A stretch of DNA of 64,000 nt from Alphaproteobacteria bacterium (GCA_020632925.1 JACKER010000007.1:62001-126000), one strand, 5' to 3'. Positions 18,323 to 27,341 are shown, counted from the first letter of the stretch. Notes: generated from the letters alone by a model not told the origin. Made by a program: numbers and translations.

Positions 18323-20068
18323 ATGTTCCGCATCCGTCGGCTGTTCGACGACACGCTGCCGCTGGACGCCCGCGAGATCGCGCAGGTCCAGGACATCCTC
18401 CGCGCGCGGTTCTCGGCCGTCCGGGACGACGAGATCACGAACCTCCCGGCGCGGCTGCGCGACCCGGTGAAGTACGGCTGGCGCTACCTGCTGTTCGTCG
18501 CGGACGACCTGCGCGGCCAGGTGCGCGGGTTCGCGCTGATCGCGCACGATCCGAAGCTCGAGTTCGTCTACCTGGACTGGATCGCCAGCGGCAACGGCGC
18601 GGCGGGCGGCGGCGTCGGCGGTGCCCTGTACGAGCGGGTCCGCGACGAGGCGAAGGCGCTGCGCGCACGGGGCGTGCTGTTCGAGTGCCTGCCGGACACG
18701 AAGGGGGACGTGAGCGACGCCGAGCTCAAGGAGAACGCCGCGCGGATGCGGTTCTACGAGCGGTACGGCGCGCGTCCGATCGTGAACAACGACTACCGGG
18801 AGCCCGTGGGCGACACGCCCGACCCCGGGTTGCCCTACCTCATGCTCGACCCGCTGGACGGCGAGCCGTTGGGCAGCGCCCGGGCCCAGCGCGTGGTCGC
18901 CGCCATCCTCGAGCGCAAGTACGCGTACCTGTGCCCGCCGGACTACGTCGCGAGGGTGGCGGCGTCGTTCCGTGACGACCCGGTGCAGCTCCGGCCCTTC
19001 CGCTACGTGAAGCCGGGCGCGGCGTCCCCGTCGTCCGAGACCCCCCGCGCCGACATGCTCGTCGATCTCGTGGTCAACGAGCAGCACGACGTCCACCACG
19101 TCCGCGACCGCGGCTACGTGGAGGCGCCCGTCCGCGTCCGCGCCATCCTGCGGGAGCTCGAGCCGAGCGGGCTGTTCCGCCGCGTGGAGGCGCGCAGCTT
19201 CCCCGATCGCCACATCCGGGCGGTCCACGACGGCGCCTTCGTCGACTACCTCAAGCGCGTCTGTGCCGGGATCCCGCCCGAGCGCAGCGTCTACCCCTAC
19301 GTGTTCCCCGTCCGGAACGCCGCGCGGCCCCCCAAGGAGCTGTCGGTCCGCGCGGGCTACTACTGCATCGACACGTTCACCCCGCTCAACGCGAACGCGT
19401 ACCTGGCGGCGCGTCACGCCGTCGACTGCACGCTGACCGCGGCGGACGCGGTGCTCTCGGGCCGCCGGCTCGCCTACGCCCTCGTCCGGCCGCCGGGTCA
19501 CCACGCCGAGCGCGCGACCTTCGGCGGCTTCTGCTACTTCAACAACGGCGCGGTGGCGGCGCACTACCTCTCGCAGCACGGCCGCGTGGCCATGCTCGAC
19601 GTGGACTACCACCACGGCAACGGGCAGCAGGACATCTTCTACGAGCGCGCGGACGTGCTGACCGTCTCCCTGCACGGCCACCCCTCGTTCGCCTACCCGT
19701 ACTTCAGCGGCTTCGCCGACGAGAAGGGGAGGGGTGCGGGCGAGGGGATGAACGTCAACTTCCCACTGCCCGAGACGCTGGACGGCGCGGGGTACCGGAC
19801 GGCGCTGCGGAAGGCGGTCGGCGAGGTGCGTCGCTTCTCCCCGAACTTCCTGGTGGTCGCGCTGGGGCTCGACCCCGCGAAGGGCGACCCCACGGGGACC
19901 TGGACGCTGGCCCCGGTGGACTTCCGGCGGAACGGCGAGATCATCGGCGCGCTGCGCCTACCGACGCTGGTGGTCCAGGAGGGCGGCTACCGGACGCGCT
20001 CGCTCGGGAACAACGCGCGGAGCTTCTTCGAGGGGCTGGTGGCCGGGATGTACGGGAGCGATCGATGA
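18323..20068 (+). CDS. GNAT acetyltransferase-histone deacetylase-like fusion
   Basis: 581 residues. Residues about 1-190 form a GNAT-like domain ('LLFVADDLRGQVRGFALIAHD', 'GGALYERVRDEAKALRARGVLF', 'RFYERYGARPI'). From about 230 a zinc deacetylase domain follows, with 'RPPGHHAERATFGGFCYFNN', the metal-binding 'DVDYHHGNG' and 'GLDPAKGDP'. The second part is closest to class II HDAC/acetylpolyamine amidohydrolases. A single chain with acetylating and deacetylating domains suggests acetyl protection and release of a polyamine-like intermediate such as beta-lysine; this is inference. It is coupled to the last gene (ATGA). Confidence 0.85.
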   Translation: MFRIRRLFDDTLPLDAREIAQVQDILRARFSAVRDDEITNLPARLRDPVKYGWRYLLFVADDLRGQVRGFALIAHDPKLEFVYLDWIASGNGAAGGGVGGALYERVRDEAKALRARGVLFECLPDTKGDVSDAELKENAARMRFYERYGARPIVNNDYREPVGDTPDPGLPYLMLDPLDGEPLGSARAQRVVAAILERKYAYLCPPDYVARVAASFRDDPVQLRPFRYVKPGAASPSSETPRADMLVDLVVNEQHDVHHVRDRGYVEAPVRVRAILRELEPSGLFRRVEARSFPDRHIRAVHDGAFVDYLKRVCAGIPPERSVYPYVFPVRNAARPPKELSVRAGYYCIDTFTPLNANAYLAARHAVDCTLTAADAVLSGRRLAYALVRPPGHHAERATFGGFCYFNNGAVAAHYLSQHGRVAMLDVDYHHGNGQQDIFYERADVLTVSLHGHPSFAYPYFSGFADEKGRGAGEGMNVNFPLPETLDGAGYRTALRKAVGEVRRFSPNFLVVALGLDPAKGDPTGTWTLAPVDFRRNGEIIGALRLPTLVVQEGGYRTRSLGNNARSFFEGLVAGMYGSDR

Positions 20069-20541
20069 AGATGCGGGACGAGGTGGTGGCGGCGGACGAG
20101 GCGGCCGTGCGCGCGCTGGTGGCGGCGACGCGGATGTTCCACGACGACGAGGTCGATGTCGCGGCGGAGCTGGTCCGCGAGCGGCTGACCAAGGGGGACG
20201 AGAGCGGGTACCACTTCCTGATGGCGGACGCCGAGGACGGCTCGCTCTCCGGGTACGCCTGCTTCGGGCCCATCCCGTGCACGCGGTCGAGCTGGGACCT
20301 GTACTGGATCGCGGTGGACCCGGGGCTGCAGGGGCAGGGGCTCGGGCGCGCGCTGCTCGAGGCCTCCGAGGGGCGGGTGGCGGCCCTCGGGGGAACGCGC
20401 GTCTACGTCGACACGTCCGGGCGCCCCGACTACGAGCCCACCCGAGCGTTCTACGAGCGCTGCGGTTACGCCGTCGGCGCCCACCTCCGCGACTTCTACG
20501 ACGTGGGCGACGGCAAGGTGATCTTCGAGAAGGTCCTCTGA
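20065..20541 (+). CDS. GNAT N-acetyltransferase
   Basis: 158 residues. The acetyl-CoA-binding motif A is visible as 'LYWIAVDPGLQGQGLGRALLE' (V-x-x-x-x-Q-G-x-G), followed by 'ARAFYERCGYAVGAHL'-type motif B. It overlaps the fusion gene by ATGA and closes the kamA operon. By analogy with AblB, which acetylates beta-lysine made by lysine 2,3-aminomutase, it could N-acetylate beta-lysine or a derivative; sequence alone cannot confirm the substrate. Confidence 0.85.
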   Translation: MKMRDEVVAADEAAVRALVAATRMFHDDEVDVAAELVRERLTKGDESGYHFLMADAEDGSLSGYACFGPIPCTRSSWDLYWIAVDPGLQGQGLGRALLEASEGRVAALGGTRVYVDTSGRPDYEPTRAFYERCGYAVGAHLRDFYDVGDGKVIFEKVL

Positions 20542-20649
20542 TCGGCGGCCGCCGAGGGGTGGCGCGAGGTGTCCCTCCATCTGGCGCGCGCGGTCGGTCG
20601 GCCGGGTGGGGTCGCCGGGTACGACACGAGCGTCCCCCTGGAGGTCTCC

Positions 20650-22968
20650 ATGCGCTCGGTCGTCCTCGTCGCTCTCGCCACCCCCCTGACCGCGTGGGCG
20701 GTCCCCTCCTACAGCGGAGACGCGCCAGGGACGCGCATCACCACCTCGGACCCGAACTACGACATCGCCACCGAGAGCCTGGTGGTCGGTGGCACCGTGC
20801 ACGGGGTGTCGGCCGGTGCCCTGAGCACGAACTTCCGCGTGTTCTTCAACGGGATCGACGGCAGCATCTCCGGAACCCCGACCCAGGCGGTCGTGTCGGC
20901 CACCATCCCGATCGGCCCGGAGTTCGGCGGCAACCCCGGCCCGTGGCCGTCCTGGCTGCCGTTCGGGGACATGATGACCGAAGAGACCCTGGTGCCCAAG
21001 CCGCTGTTCTTCGAGGTCATGTCCAAGGCGACCAGGCAGGTGGTGTTCCGCGACCGGACCACCCTGTACGACCTGCGCCAGGACGGGCTGGTGCAGAACG
21101 CGTTCGCGGTCGTCGACGTGGAGGACGGGATGGTCGCGCAGCTCACCCCGATGGGCCTGGACGCGCTGATTCCGGTCCACGAGGCCGATCTCCCGTTCCC
21201 GGACGCGGCAGCGCTCGACACCGAGCTCCACGCGCGGCTGACCACCCTACCGGTCCTGGTCAGCGTCCCGACCGACGTGTGCCGCAACCTGGAGACGCTG
21301 GCCGCGAGCGAGCCCGGCTGGCTGCTCCTGCCCGAGTACGTGGAGGCCCAGGCCTCGGCCGCAGCGGCCTACCTGCTGTTCGCCGACGGCACGGTCACCT
21401 CCTGCGTCCAGACCCCGCCGCTGCCGTTCGACTTCGAGGTGTGCGTGAACCTCATCGAGGCCGAGGCCCTCGACCTGAACGTCGCCGGACAGAGCGTGGC
21501 CGCGCTCGAGTTCGGGGTCCCCACGCGCACGCTACAGTCCACGGTGGACCTCGACGGGCCGTCGGCCGTCTTCGAGCTCCGCTTGCGCGACCTCGAGGTC
21601 CGCTACCGGCACGGAGCGCCGGGGTGCCTCCCCACCATCGACCCGGTCCACCTGGACAACGGCATCGACGTCGGCCAGAACACCATCGACTCGACCGCAT
21701 GGCTGGACGACTGGGCGCGCTGCCCCGGCTCGATGGCCGACGCCGTCGCCGTGGCCTCGGGACCCCTCCTCCACGATCTGTCGGTGGGCCTCGACCCGGA
21801 GACGATCGACGTGAGCGCCGGCGACCACGCGGCGTTCGATCTGCCGTCGCCGAGCTGGACCGCGTCCGGCACCTGCGTGGAGTCCTGGCTCAACCCGTCC
21901 GCGGCGGCCCTCCTCCCCGGGTTCGAGGTCCCGCTCGAAGCCGCGCTGGGGAGCGCGGTCGACGACGCCTGGCCCCGCACCGCCGAGGCCAGCGCCCTCG
22001 ACGCGCTGCTGCAGCCCTGGGAGATCGGCACGCGCCCCCTCCCCGGCGCGGTGCTGACCGCCGACCTGACCGAGCTCGCCACCGACCCGCTGCCGGGGAT
22101 GGTGACGCGCTGGCGTACCTCGTCCGAGCCCACGGACCCGCTCAGAGCCAGCCGCATGCTGGCGCCCTGGCTGTTCAAGGCTCCGCGGGCCTACGGGTTC
22201 GACGTCTCCGACGACGCGCTCGATCCCGACGGTCACCCGTTCGACAGCTCGTTCTCGGTCTCCACCACCCACCTCAACGCCCAGCTGCGCACCCGCAACG
22301 CGACGCATGGCGCGTGGCTCGATCTGCGTCCGAGCTACGCCGACCTGGGCCTTCCCTCCTCCGGCGGGAACCCCTCGAACGCCCCCGCGCCGCTCACGGG
22401 CGCCAACCTCGGCCAGTGGTTCTCCCCGTTCTCCAGCTACGGCGCGACGACCTTCACGATCACCGTGACCCCGACCCTCCCGCCGCAGGTGTTCATGGAC
22501 CCGGACACGAGCTTCCCCGCCGGCGAGACCCCGCTCGCCTTCGCCTACCCGGCGCTGCGCGTGGACTTCGCCACGGTGGGGATCCCGTCGAGCGTGGTGG
22601 CGACGGTGTGGATCGACCTGTGGGACACCGACCTGGTGCTCGACCTGGACGGCTCCGGGGTCGTCCGCGCCGCGGTGGACACCCCGAGCTGGAGCTCGGT
22701 GGCGACGATGACGCCCCAGGGGTGCCCGATGGCGCCGCTGCTGGACGTGCCGGCCTTCCAGAACTCGTGCGACGACGACTTCGCGGCCCACGTGCTGGCG
22801 CTCGTGCAGCCCTCCATCCTGGCCTCGACCGCGGCGGTGCTCGACGAGATCGCCGCGCTGGACGGCGTGGACACCCCGACCGGGGGCACCACCAGCCGGC
22901 GGCTCGACCCCATGCTGCAGTACCAGCACGGGATGTACGTCCGCTGGTTCGGGCAGCTGGTCCCCTGA
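20650..22968 (+). CDS. Large secreted hypothetical protein
   Basis: 772 residues. The signal MRSVVLVALATPLTAWA directs export, and the start has GGAGG upstream. The mature protein is rich in beta-strand, Pro, Thr and Asp, with ten or more Cys spread singly ('DVCRNLE', 'EVCVNLIEAEAL', 'PGCLPTID', 'QGCPMAPL', 'FQNSCDDDF'), which suggests disulfides outside the cytoplasm. Segments such as 'SQVFMDPDTSFPAGETPLAFAYPALRVDF' look adhesin- or sheath-like, but no family was recognised. It lies 108 bases after the kamA operon and probably has its own promoter. Confidence 0.65.
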   Translation: MRSVVLVALATPLTAWAVPSYSGDAPGTRITTSDPNYDIATESLVVGGTVHGVSAGALSTNFRVFFNGIDGSISGTPTQAVVSATIPIGPEFGGNPGPWPSWLPFGDMMTEETLVPKPLFFEVMSKATRQVVFRDRTTLYDLRQDGLVQNAFAVVDVEDGMVAQLTPMGLDALIPVHEADLPFPDAAALDTELHARLTTLPVLVSVPTDVCRNLETLAASEPGWLLLPEYVEAQASAAAAYLLFADGTVTSCVQTPPLPFDFEVCVNLIEAEALDLNVAGQSVAALEFGVPTRTLQSTVDLDGPSAVFELRLRDLEVRYRHGAPGCLPTIDPVHLDNGIDVGQNTIDSTAWLDDWARCPGSMADAVAVASGPLLHDLSVGLDPETIDVSAGDHAAFDLPSPSWTASGTCVESWLNPSAAALLPGFEVPLEAALGSAVDDAWPRTAEASALDALLQPWEIGTRPLPGAVLTADLTELATDPLPGMVTRWRTSSEPTDPLRASRMLAPWLFKAPRAYGFDVSDDALDPDGHPFDSSFSVSTTHLNAQLRTRNATHGAWLDLRPSYADLGLPSSGGNPSNAPAPLTGANLGQWFSPFSSYGATTFTITVTPTLPPQVFMDPDTSFPAGETPLAFAYPALRVDFATVGIPSSVVATVWIDLWDTDLVLDLDGSGVVRAAVDTPSWSSVATMTPQGCPMAPLLDVPAFQNSCDDDFAAHVLALVQPSILASTAAVLDEIAALDGVDTPTGGTTSRRLDPMLQYQHGMYVRWFGQLVP

Positions 22969-22985
22969 GCGAGAGTCCCGCAGGA

Positions 22986-24011
22986 TCAGCCGCTGGGCTT
23001 TCTCGGGGGCTGGGCACGCCAGGCGTCGGGCGTCGTCCCGGTCCAGCGCTTGAACGCCCGGTGCAGCACCGAGGGCTCGGCATATCCGAGGCGCCAGGAG
23101 ATCTCGGCGATGTCGGCGCCCGCCGTCAGCAGCTGCTCGGCGGCGACCCGGCGCACGGTGTCCAGCTCGTCGGCGAAGCTCGTGCCCTCGGCCTTCAGGC
23201 CGCGCTGCAGCGTGCGTGGGCTGGTTCGCAGCGTGCTGGCGACGGTGACCAGGCTGGCCCCGCCGAGGAGGTGGTCGGCGAGCGCCTCCTCCAGCACCCC
23301 GCGGACCCGCTGGCCGACGCCGTCGCCCTCGCGCAGCGCCTCCAGGTCCCGGGTGGCCTGGGCCTCGAAGTGCTCGGCGAACATCGGGTTGCCCGTGACC
23401 ACCGGGCTCGCCATCGTCTCGCGGCTCATGGCCAGGTACGTCTGCCCGGCGCCGAAGCGGACCGGGCAGTCGAACCACGCCTCGTACTCGGACAGATCTC
23501 CCTCGCGGGGATGCTCGAACACCGCCTCCACCAGCGGCACGCGGCGGCCCAGGGCCCGGTTCGCCGCCAGCAGACCCGACGCCAGGTTCTCCTCGCGCAG
23601 GTGCACCGAGGCGCGGCGCTCGGGCCGGCGGAGCTCGTAGCGGTACCGCGGGGGTTCGGCGGCGCGGTCGAGCGCGCAGCGGTAGGCGCTGGTCCACAGC
23701 CGCGAGAACCGGGCGAGCCGGTCGATGGCCTGCCCGAAGTCGCGGCTGGCGAAGAACAGCAGGCCCGGCAGGGCGATGGTCTCGAGATCGTGGAGGCGGG
23801 CGACGTACAGGCCCAGGCGGTCGTCCCCCAGCAGATCCTCCGCGGCCTCGAGCAGGGCCTCGACGTGTGCCCACGGCTGGCGCACGCGCAGCAGTGACGT
23901 GGACGCGGGGACGCCCGCCAGCTCGAGCAGCTGGGCGCGGGGGGCTCCGAGCTCGACCAGGTTGTCGATCAGCCCGCGCACCAGGACGGAGGCGACCATC
24001 GGTTCGGACAT
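22986..24011 (-). CDS. AraC-family transcriptional regulator
   Basis: 341 residues. The N-terminal part (about 20-200) resembles the arabinose-binding-like sensor of OruR/ArgR-type AraC regulators ('LPGLLFFASRDFGQAIDRLARF'). The C-terminal part has two helix-turn-helix motifs: 'SLVTVASTLRTSPRTLQRGLKAEGTSF' and 'DIAEISWRLGYAEPSVLHRAFKRWTGTTP'. It is convergent with the secreted protein at 20650, 17 bases apart. The ligand and targets are unknown. Confidence 0.9.
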   Translation of the reverse strand: MSEPMVASVLVRGLIDNLVELGAPRAQLLELAGVPASTSLLRVRQPWAHVEALLEAAEDLLGDDRLGLYVARLHDLETIALPGLLFFASRDFGQAIDRLARFSRLWTSAYRCALDRAAEPPRYRYELRRPERRASVHLREENLASGLLAANRALGRRVPLVEAVFEHPREGDLSEYEAWFDCPVRFGAGQTYLAMSRETMASPVVTGNPMFAEHFEAQATRDLEALREGDGVGQRVRGVLEEALADHLLGGASLVTVASTLRTSPRTLQRGLKAEGTSFADELDTVRRVAAEQLLTAGADIAEISWRLGYAEPSVLHRAFKRWTGTTPDAWRAQPPRKPSG

Positions 24012-24073
24012 CGCGGGAGCCTACACCGACTCTCCGTCGGCGCGACACGCAGGGCCGCGCCACCTTCCATCGA

Positions 24074-24367
24074 CTACCGGGAGCAGCCTGCCCAGACGCA
24101 AGTGGGTGGGCTCGTCCGTCCGACGCACGAGTAGCACCCGAAGCCACAGAAACCGGTTGTGTCGCAGGGAATCAGGCACGTGCCCGAGGTGGTCGTCGCC
24201 ACCCCGGAGTCGTCGAGCTCGTGGGCGCAGACCAGGCCCTCTCTGCAATTGTGGTCGAACAAGCACGGTTGGCCAGCCCCTTCCACGGTCTTCGTCCCTG
24301 GATGGTCGGCGCAGCCGAGCGCCGCGAGCGTCCAGAACGTTGGCGAGGGGAGCCGGAGCCGGTCCAT
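24074..24367 (-). CDS. Cys-rich lipoprotein (second of a tandem pair)
   Basis: 97 residues. MDRLRLPSPTFWTLAALGCADHPG contains a lipobox (ALGC). The mature part has about ten Cys in a pattern shared with the neighbour just upstream: GQPC....C..G.VC, then a 'C.IPC' pair, 'FCGFGCYSC' and a terminal 'CVWAGCSR'. It is a small disulfide-rich surface protein of unknown role. The start overlaps the upstream stop as TGATG. Base composition is less GC-rich than in the flanking genes. Confidence 0.65.
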   Translation of the reverse strand: MDRLRLPSPTFWTLAALGCADHPGTKTVEGAGQPCLFDHNCREGLVCAHELDDSGVATTTSGTCLIPCDTTGFCGFGCYSCVGRTSPPTCVWAGCSR

Positions 24368-24654
24368 CACCTGGAACAGCCAGCGGGGACGCACACAGGT
24401 GTAATCGTGGTCGTCCGGCAAAACGCGCACCCTCTGCACTGGTCCGCTTCGTTGCAGGGGATCTGGCAGGTGTTCGAAAGGATGGACTCATACTCGGGAG
24501 CTTCGTCCAGGGCACAGACCGTCCCCTCTGCACACTCATCGTTGGACGCACAGGGCTGGCCGACGCCAGGCACGGTCGGGGTCGCTGGATCGTCGCTGCA
24601 GCCGGATGCCAACGCCAGGCACATCGACAGCAGCCGCTCTGGTCTCACTGCCAT
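24367..24654 (-). CDS. Cys-rich lipoprotein (first of a tandem pair)
   Basis: 95 residues. MAVRPERLLSMCLALASGCSDDP has a lipobox (ASGC). It is a paralogue of the gene at 24074-24367: GVGQPC, N(E)C.EGTVC, QIPC, 'GCAFCRTTTITPVCVPAGCSR'. The two lie in tandem and are translationally coupled, as expected from a local duplication. The gene starts 12 bases after the stop of the papain-like gene at 24667, so it is probably the penultimate gene of the leftward run from 29973. The function is unknown. Confidence 0.65.
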   Translation of the reverse strand: MAVRPERLLSMCLALASGCSDDPATPTVPGVGQPCASNDECAEGTVCALDEAPEYESILSNTCQIPCNEADQCRGCAFCRTTTITPVCVPAGCSR

Positions 24655-24666
24655 GAGGTGCTCCAG

Positions 24667-25353
24667 TCAGACGACCTGCGCCGATCCCAGCCAGTCCGCG
24701 TAGTTCGTGCGCGCCGCCGCGTTCGCCGCCACCGCCGTCAGTGCGGGGTTGCGGAGCACGGCGACCGGCTCGAGCACCTGCTGATCGAGGAGCAGCGGGA
24801 CCCGGTGGTGGGTGGCCTCGAGGCGGGGGGCGGCGTCCCCGAGGGCCGCGCGGAGGAACTCGTCCACCAGCTCGGTGCAGTACAGCTCGTCGTTGTCCGG
24901 CTGGAAGCCGTAGTCGTAGGGCCGGCCGATGAGCGAGATCACGCGCTCGAGGCCGACGGAGAGCCGGTCGTCGGGCAGGTCGGGGTGCCGCACGACCACC
25001 CAGGTGTCCCGCTCGTAGCGGTCGAGGAAGCGGGCGAGGGGCTCGCGGATCACGCCGACGTCGCGGTCCAGGGCGCCGAACGTCCGCTTGACCGCGTCCC
25101 ACATGGCGCCGAACCAGCCGCGCATGGTCTTCTCGGTGGCCATCGCGTGCACCAGCGCGCCCTCGCCCACGTGGACGCCGACGTGCGTGAGCCGGCCGTT
25201 GTTCCCGAGGAGCACGAAGTCGCCGGCCCGCAGCACGCGGAGCATGTCGTCGGTCGACGCCGCCGTGAGGCGCGGCAGCCCGTCGACGTCGTCCTTGTGG
25301 CCGCCCACCGTCCACGCGATCTTGAGCAGCACGCGCAGCAGCCAGGTCCTCAC
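24667..25353 (-). CDS. Permuted papain-like (YiiX/YebB-type NlpC/P60) enzyme
   Basis: 228 residues. 'GDFVLLGNNGRLTHVGVHVG' (about 44-63) carries the His, and 'YDYGFQPDNDELYCTELVDEF' (about 148-168) carries the Cys. The His-before-Cys order marks the circularly permuted NlpC/P60 group (YiiX, poxvirus G6R-like, LRAT relatives), which act on lipids or amides. The N-terminal 'WLLRVLLKIAW' may insert in a membrane. The GTG start overlaps the patatin stop (GTGA), so these two potentially lipid-active enzymes are coupled. Confidence 0.75.
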   Translation of the reverse strand: MRTWLLRVLLKIAWTVGGHKDDVDGLPRLTAASTDDMLRVLRAGDFVLLGNNGRLTHVGVHVGEGALVHAMATEKTMRGWFGAMWDAVKRTFGALDRDVGVIREPLARFLDRYERDTWVVVRHPDLPDDRLSVGLERVISLIGRPYDYGFQPDNDELYCTELVDEFLRAALGDAAPRLEATHHRVPLLLDQQVLEPVAVLRNPALTAVAANAAARTNYADWLGSAQVV

Positions 25354-26855
25354 GTCTCCTCCCGTCGGCCGGCGAAGAAGGCCCGCGTCGAGCGACGGCC
25401 GGTCTCCAGCAGGAACTCCCGGTCCCGCGCGTCGAGCTCGAAGTCGGTGGTGCTCACGTAGTCGGTGTCGATGGGCACGGTCCGCGTCCGGTCGTCCGGG
25501 ACCAGCGAGACCCGCCGCAGGTGCATGAGCAGCGTGTTGAACACGGTCGACACGAACGTCGACATCGAGCGCGGCTCGCTCCGCGCCAGCCCGAGGTGGG
25601 CGGTCAGGTCCACGTGGCGGCTGTCGATCGTGCGCACGATCTCGTCGTAGCTCACCTTTCCGTCGCCGTTGTGATCCATCGCCGAGAAGATCGCGTCGAT
25701 GTCCTGGGTCTCGAAGAGGAGCTGAGCGTCCTGGTACGTGAGCCGCCCACCCGCGAACAGCCCCTGGACCTCCTTCCGATCGACGCGACCGTCCCCGTCC
25801 TCCTCGAGCTCGGCGAGCGCGTCGACCAGCCGCTGGGCCGCGCCGTCCAGCGCCTCGCGGAGGCGGGTGTGGGCCTCGAGGCGCTTCTCGGACTGCGCCC
25901 GGCTGCGCGAGAGCTCGGTGTCAGGTCGCTCGGGGGGCCGCATGTCGGCCGTCATCCACCACTCGCTCGCGTCGCCCAGCTCGGCCTTGTCGAACACGGT
26001 GAACCCGAGGGTGGCCGGGTTCCGGGGGCTGAAGCGCACGGCGTCGTGCGTGAGCTCCGTCACGCGGTCCAGCGGCCGCAGCTTGCGCAGGAACGTGTCC
26101 TGCCGGTCCATGGACAGCCACCAGCCGTCGAAGGCGTGGACCGGGAAGTTGCAGAGCAGCCCGCCGTCCGTGTACAGGTCGGCCTGCCCGCCGGTCTGCT
26201 CCCCGCCGCGGACCACGCGGTAGGGCACCATCAGCACGGGCAGCGACATGGACATGCCGACCGCCAGCCGCACGGGCATGTCGGGCGTGGTCTTGGGGTG
26301 GCAGTACTCGGTGCACATGCGCGTGAGGTTGGTCACGGGCACGCACAGCTCGCGGCCGCACCGCTCGAGCACCTGGGCGAAGGTCACGTCCTCGCTGCCC
26401 GTCCGCTCCTTCAGCCGCTCCCCGAGGAACTCCAGCAGCCGCGAGCCGGGGTTCAGGCCGTAGATGGTGACCATGTTCCACAGACCGCTCACCATGCCGA
26501 AGCGGGCGTCGCGCATGACGGCCTCGAGGTCCGTCTCGGCGAGCATCTGCGTGAGCTCCTGCGAGGACATGCCGATGGCGAGCATGGCGGCGAGGAAGGA
26601 GCCCGAGGAGGCGCCCGCGACCCGCAGGACGTGCTTCGGGTAGATGCCCTCCTGCTCGAGGACCTCGATGGCGCCCATGTAGGCGATGCCCTTCGCCCCT
26701 CCGCCCTCGAACACGATGTTGGTGTACGGCCAGCGGGGGTGCGGCTCGCGCGTGGGCTTGACCGGCGGGCGCTGCAGCGCGCTCAGCGGCGGGAGCGTGG
26801 GCGGCCCGATGCGCGACAGGTCGATGTTCCAGGGCTGCAGGACGACGCCGGCCAC
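25350..26855 (-). CDS. Patatin-like phospholipase with two EF-hand loops
   Basis: 501 residues. The N-terminal patatin domain (about 43-270) has the oxyanion loop GGGAKG (51-56), nucleophile Ser83 in GASSG, and the DGG catalytic Asp in 'DLYTDGGLLCNFP'. The C-terminal part carries two EF-hand-like loops: 'EEDGDGRVDRKE' (first position Glu instead of Asp) and the canonical 'DHNGDGKVSYDE'. This suggests a calcium-responsive acyl hydrolase, an unusual combination. The GTG start shares a base with the upstream TAG stop. Confidence 0.88.
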   Translation of the reverse strand: MAGVVLQPWNIDLSRIGPPTLPPLSALQRPPVKPTREPHPRWPYTNIVFEGGGAKGIAYMGAIEVLEQEGIYPKHVLRVAGASSGSFLAAMLAIGMSSQELTQMLAETDLEAVMRDARFGMVSGLWNMVTIYGLNPGSRLLEFLGERLKERTGSEDVTFAQVLERCGRELCVPVTNLTRMCTEYCHPKTTPDMPVRLAVGMSMSLPVLMVPYRVVRGGEQTGGQADLYTDGGLLCNFPVHAFDGWWLSMDRQDTFLRKLRPLDRVTELTHDAVRFSPRNPATLGFTVFDKAELGDASEWWMTADMRPPERPDTELSRSRAQSEKRLEAHTRLREALDGAAQRLVDALAELEEDGDGRVDRKEVQGLFAGGRLTYQDAQLLFETQDIDAIFSAMDHNGDGKVSYDEIVRTIDSRHVDLTAHLGLARSEPRSMSTFVSTVFNTLLMHLRRVSLVPDDRTRTVPIDTDYVSTTDFELDARDREFLLETGRRSTRAFFAGRREET

Positions 26856-27334
26856 TACTCCTCCAGGCGGAGCTCGTACGTGATCACGGTACCCCCGAGC
26901 GGACGGGGCTCGACCGCGACGACGCCAGCGACCGGCCGGTCGGGCCCGGAGAGGGCGCGGATCGCGGCGCGCACGTCGTCCTCGGTGAAGGTCCCGCGCA
27001 GCGGCGCGCGGTGCAGGCAGCGTCGCCCGCCGTCGGCGCACATCGTCGCCACCAGCTCCGGGTCGGCGTCGTCCTCGAGTGCCAGCGCCACGCGCACGGC
27101 GGCGTCGAACTGCCGGCGTTGGAGCTCCGGGTCCACCGGTTCTTCCGCGGGCTCGGGCTCGGGTGCCGGAGCGGGCGAGGGGAGCGCGGGCGGCGGGAGC
27201 GCACGCACCGCGGGTGGCGCTGGCACCGAGCGCTCGGGTGCTCGGGGCTGCCGCGTCCCCCACAGGAGCGCCAGCGCGCCGAGGAGCACCCCGACCAGCA
27301 GGGCCAGGGGCCACCAGCGGCGCGCTGGAGACAT
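26855..27334 (-). CDS. Membrane-anchored protein with Pro-rich linker
   Basis: 159 residues. One N-terminal membrane helix (WWPLALLVGVLLGALALLW, residues 7-25) is followed by a Pro/Ala/Glu-rich spacer (about 30-66) and a small C-terminal domain with two Cys ('MCADGGRRC') ending 'VITYELRLEE'. The C-terminal domain should face the periplasm. No family is recognised. It lies between the 129-residue unknown and the patatin gene and overlaps the latter by one base, so it may tether or regulate the phospholipase. Confidence 0.65.
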   Translation of the reverse strand: MSPARRWWPLALLVGVLLGALALLWGTRQPRAPERSVPAPPAVRALPPPALPSPAPAPEPEPAEEPVDPELQRRQFDAAVRVALALEDDADPELVATMCADGGRRCLHRAPLRGTFTEDDVRAAIRALSGPDRPVAGVVAVEPRPLGGTVITYELRLEE

Positions 27335-27341
27335 CGCGACC

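Noticed and set aside
20277..23897. 1206-codon open frame crossing the GNAT gene, the secreted protein and the AraC gene
   Set aside because: It overlaps three well-supported genes in other frames and its translation is Arg/Pro/Gly-rich low-complexity sequence.
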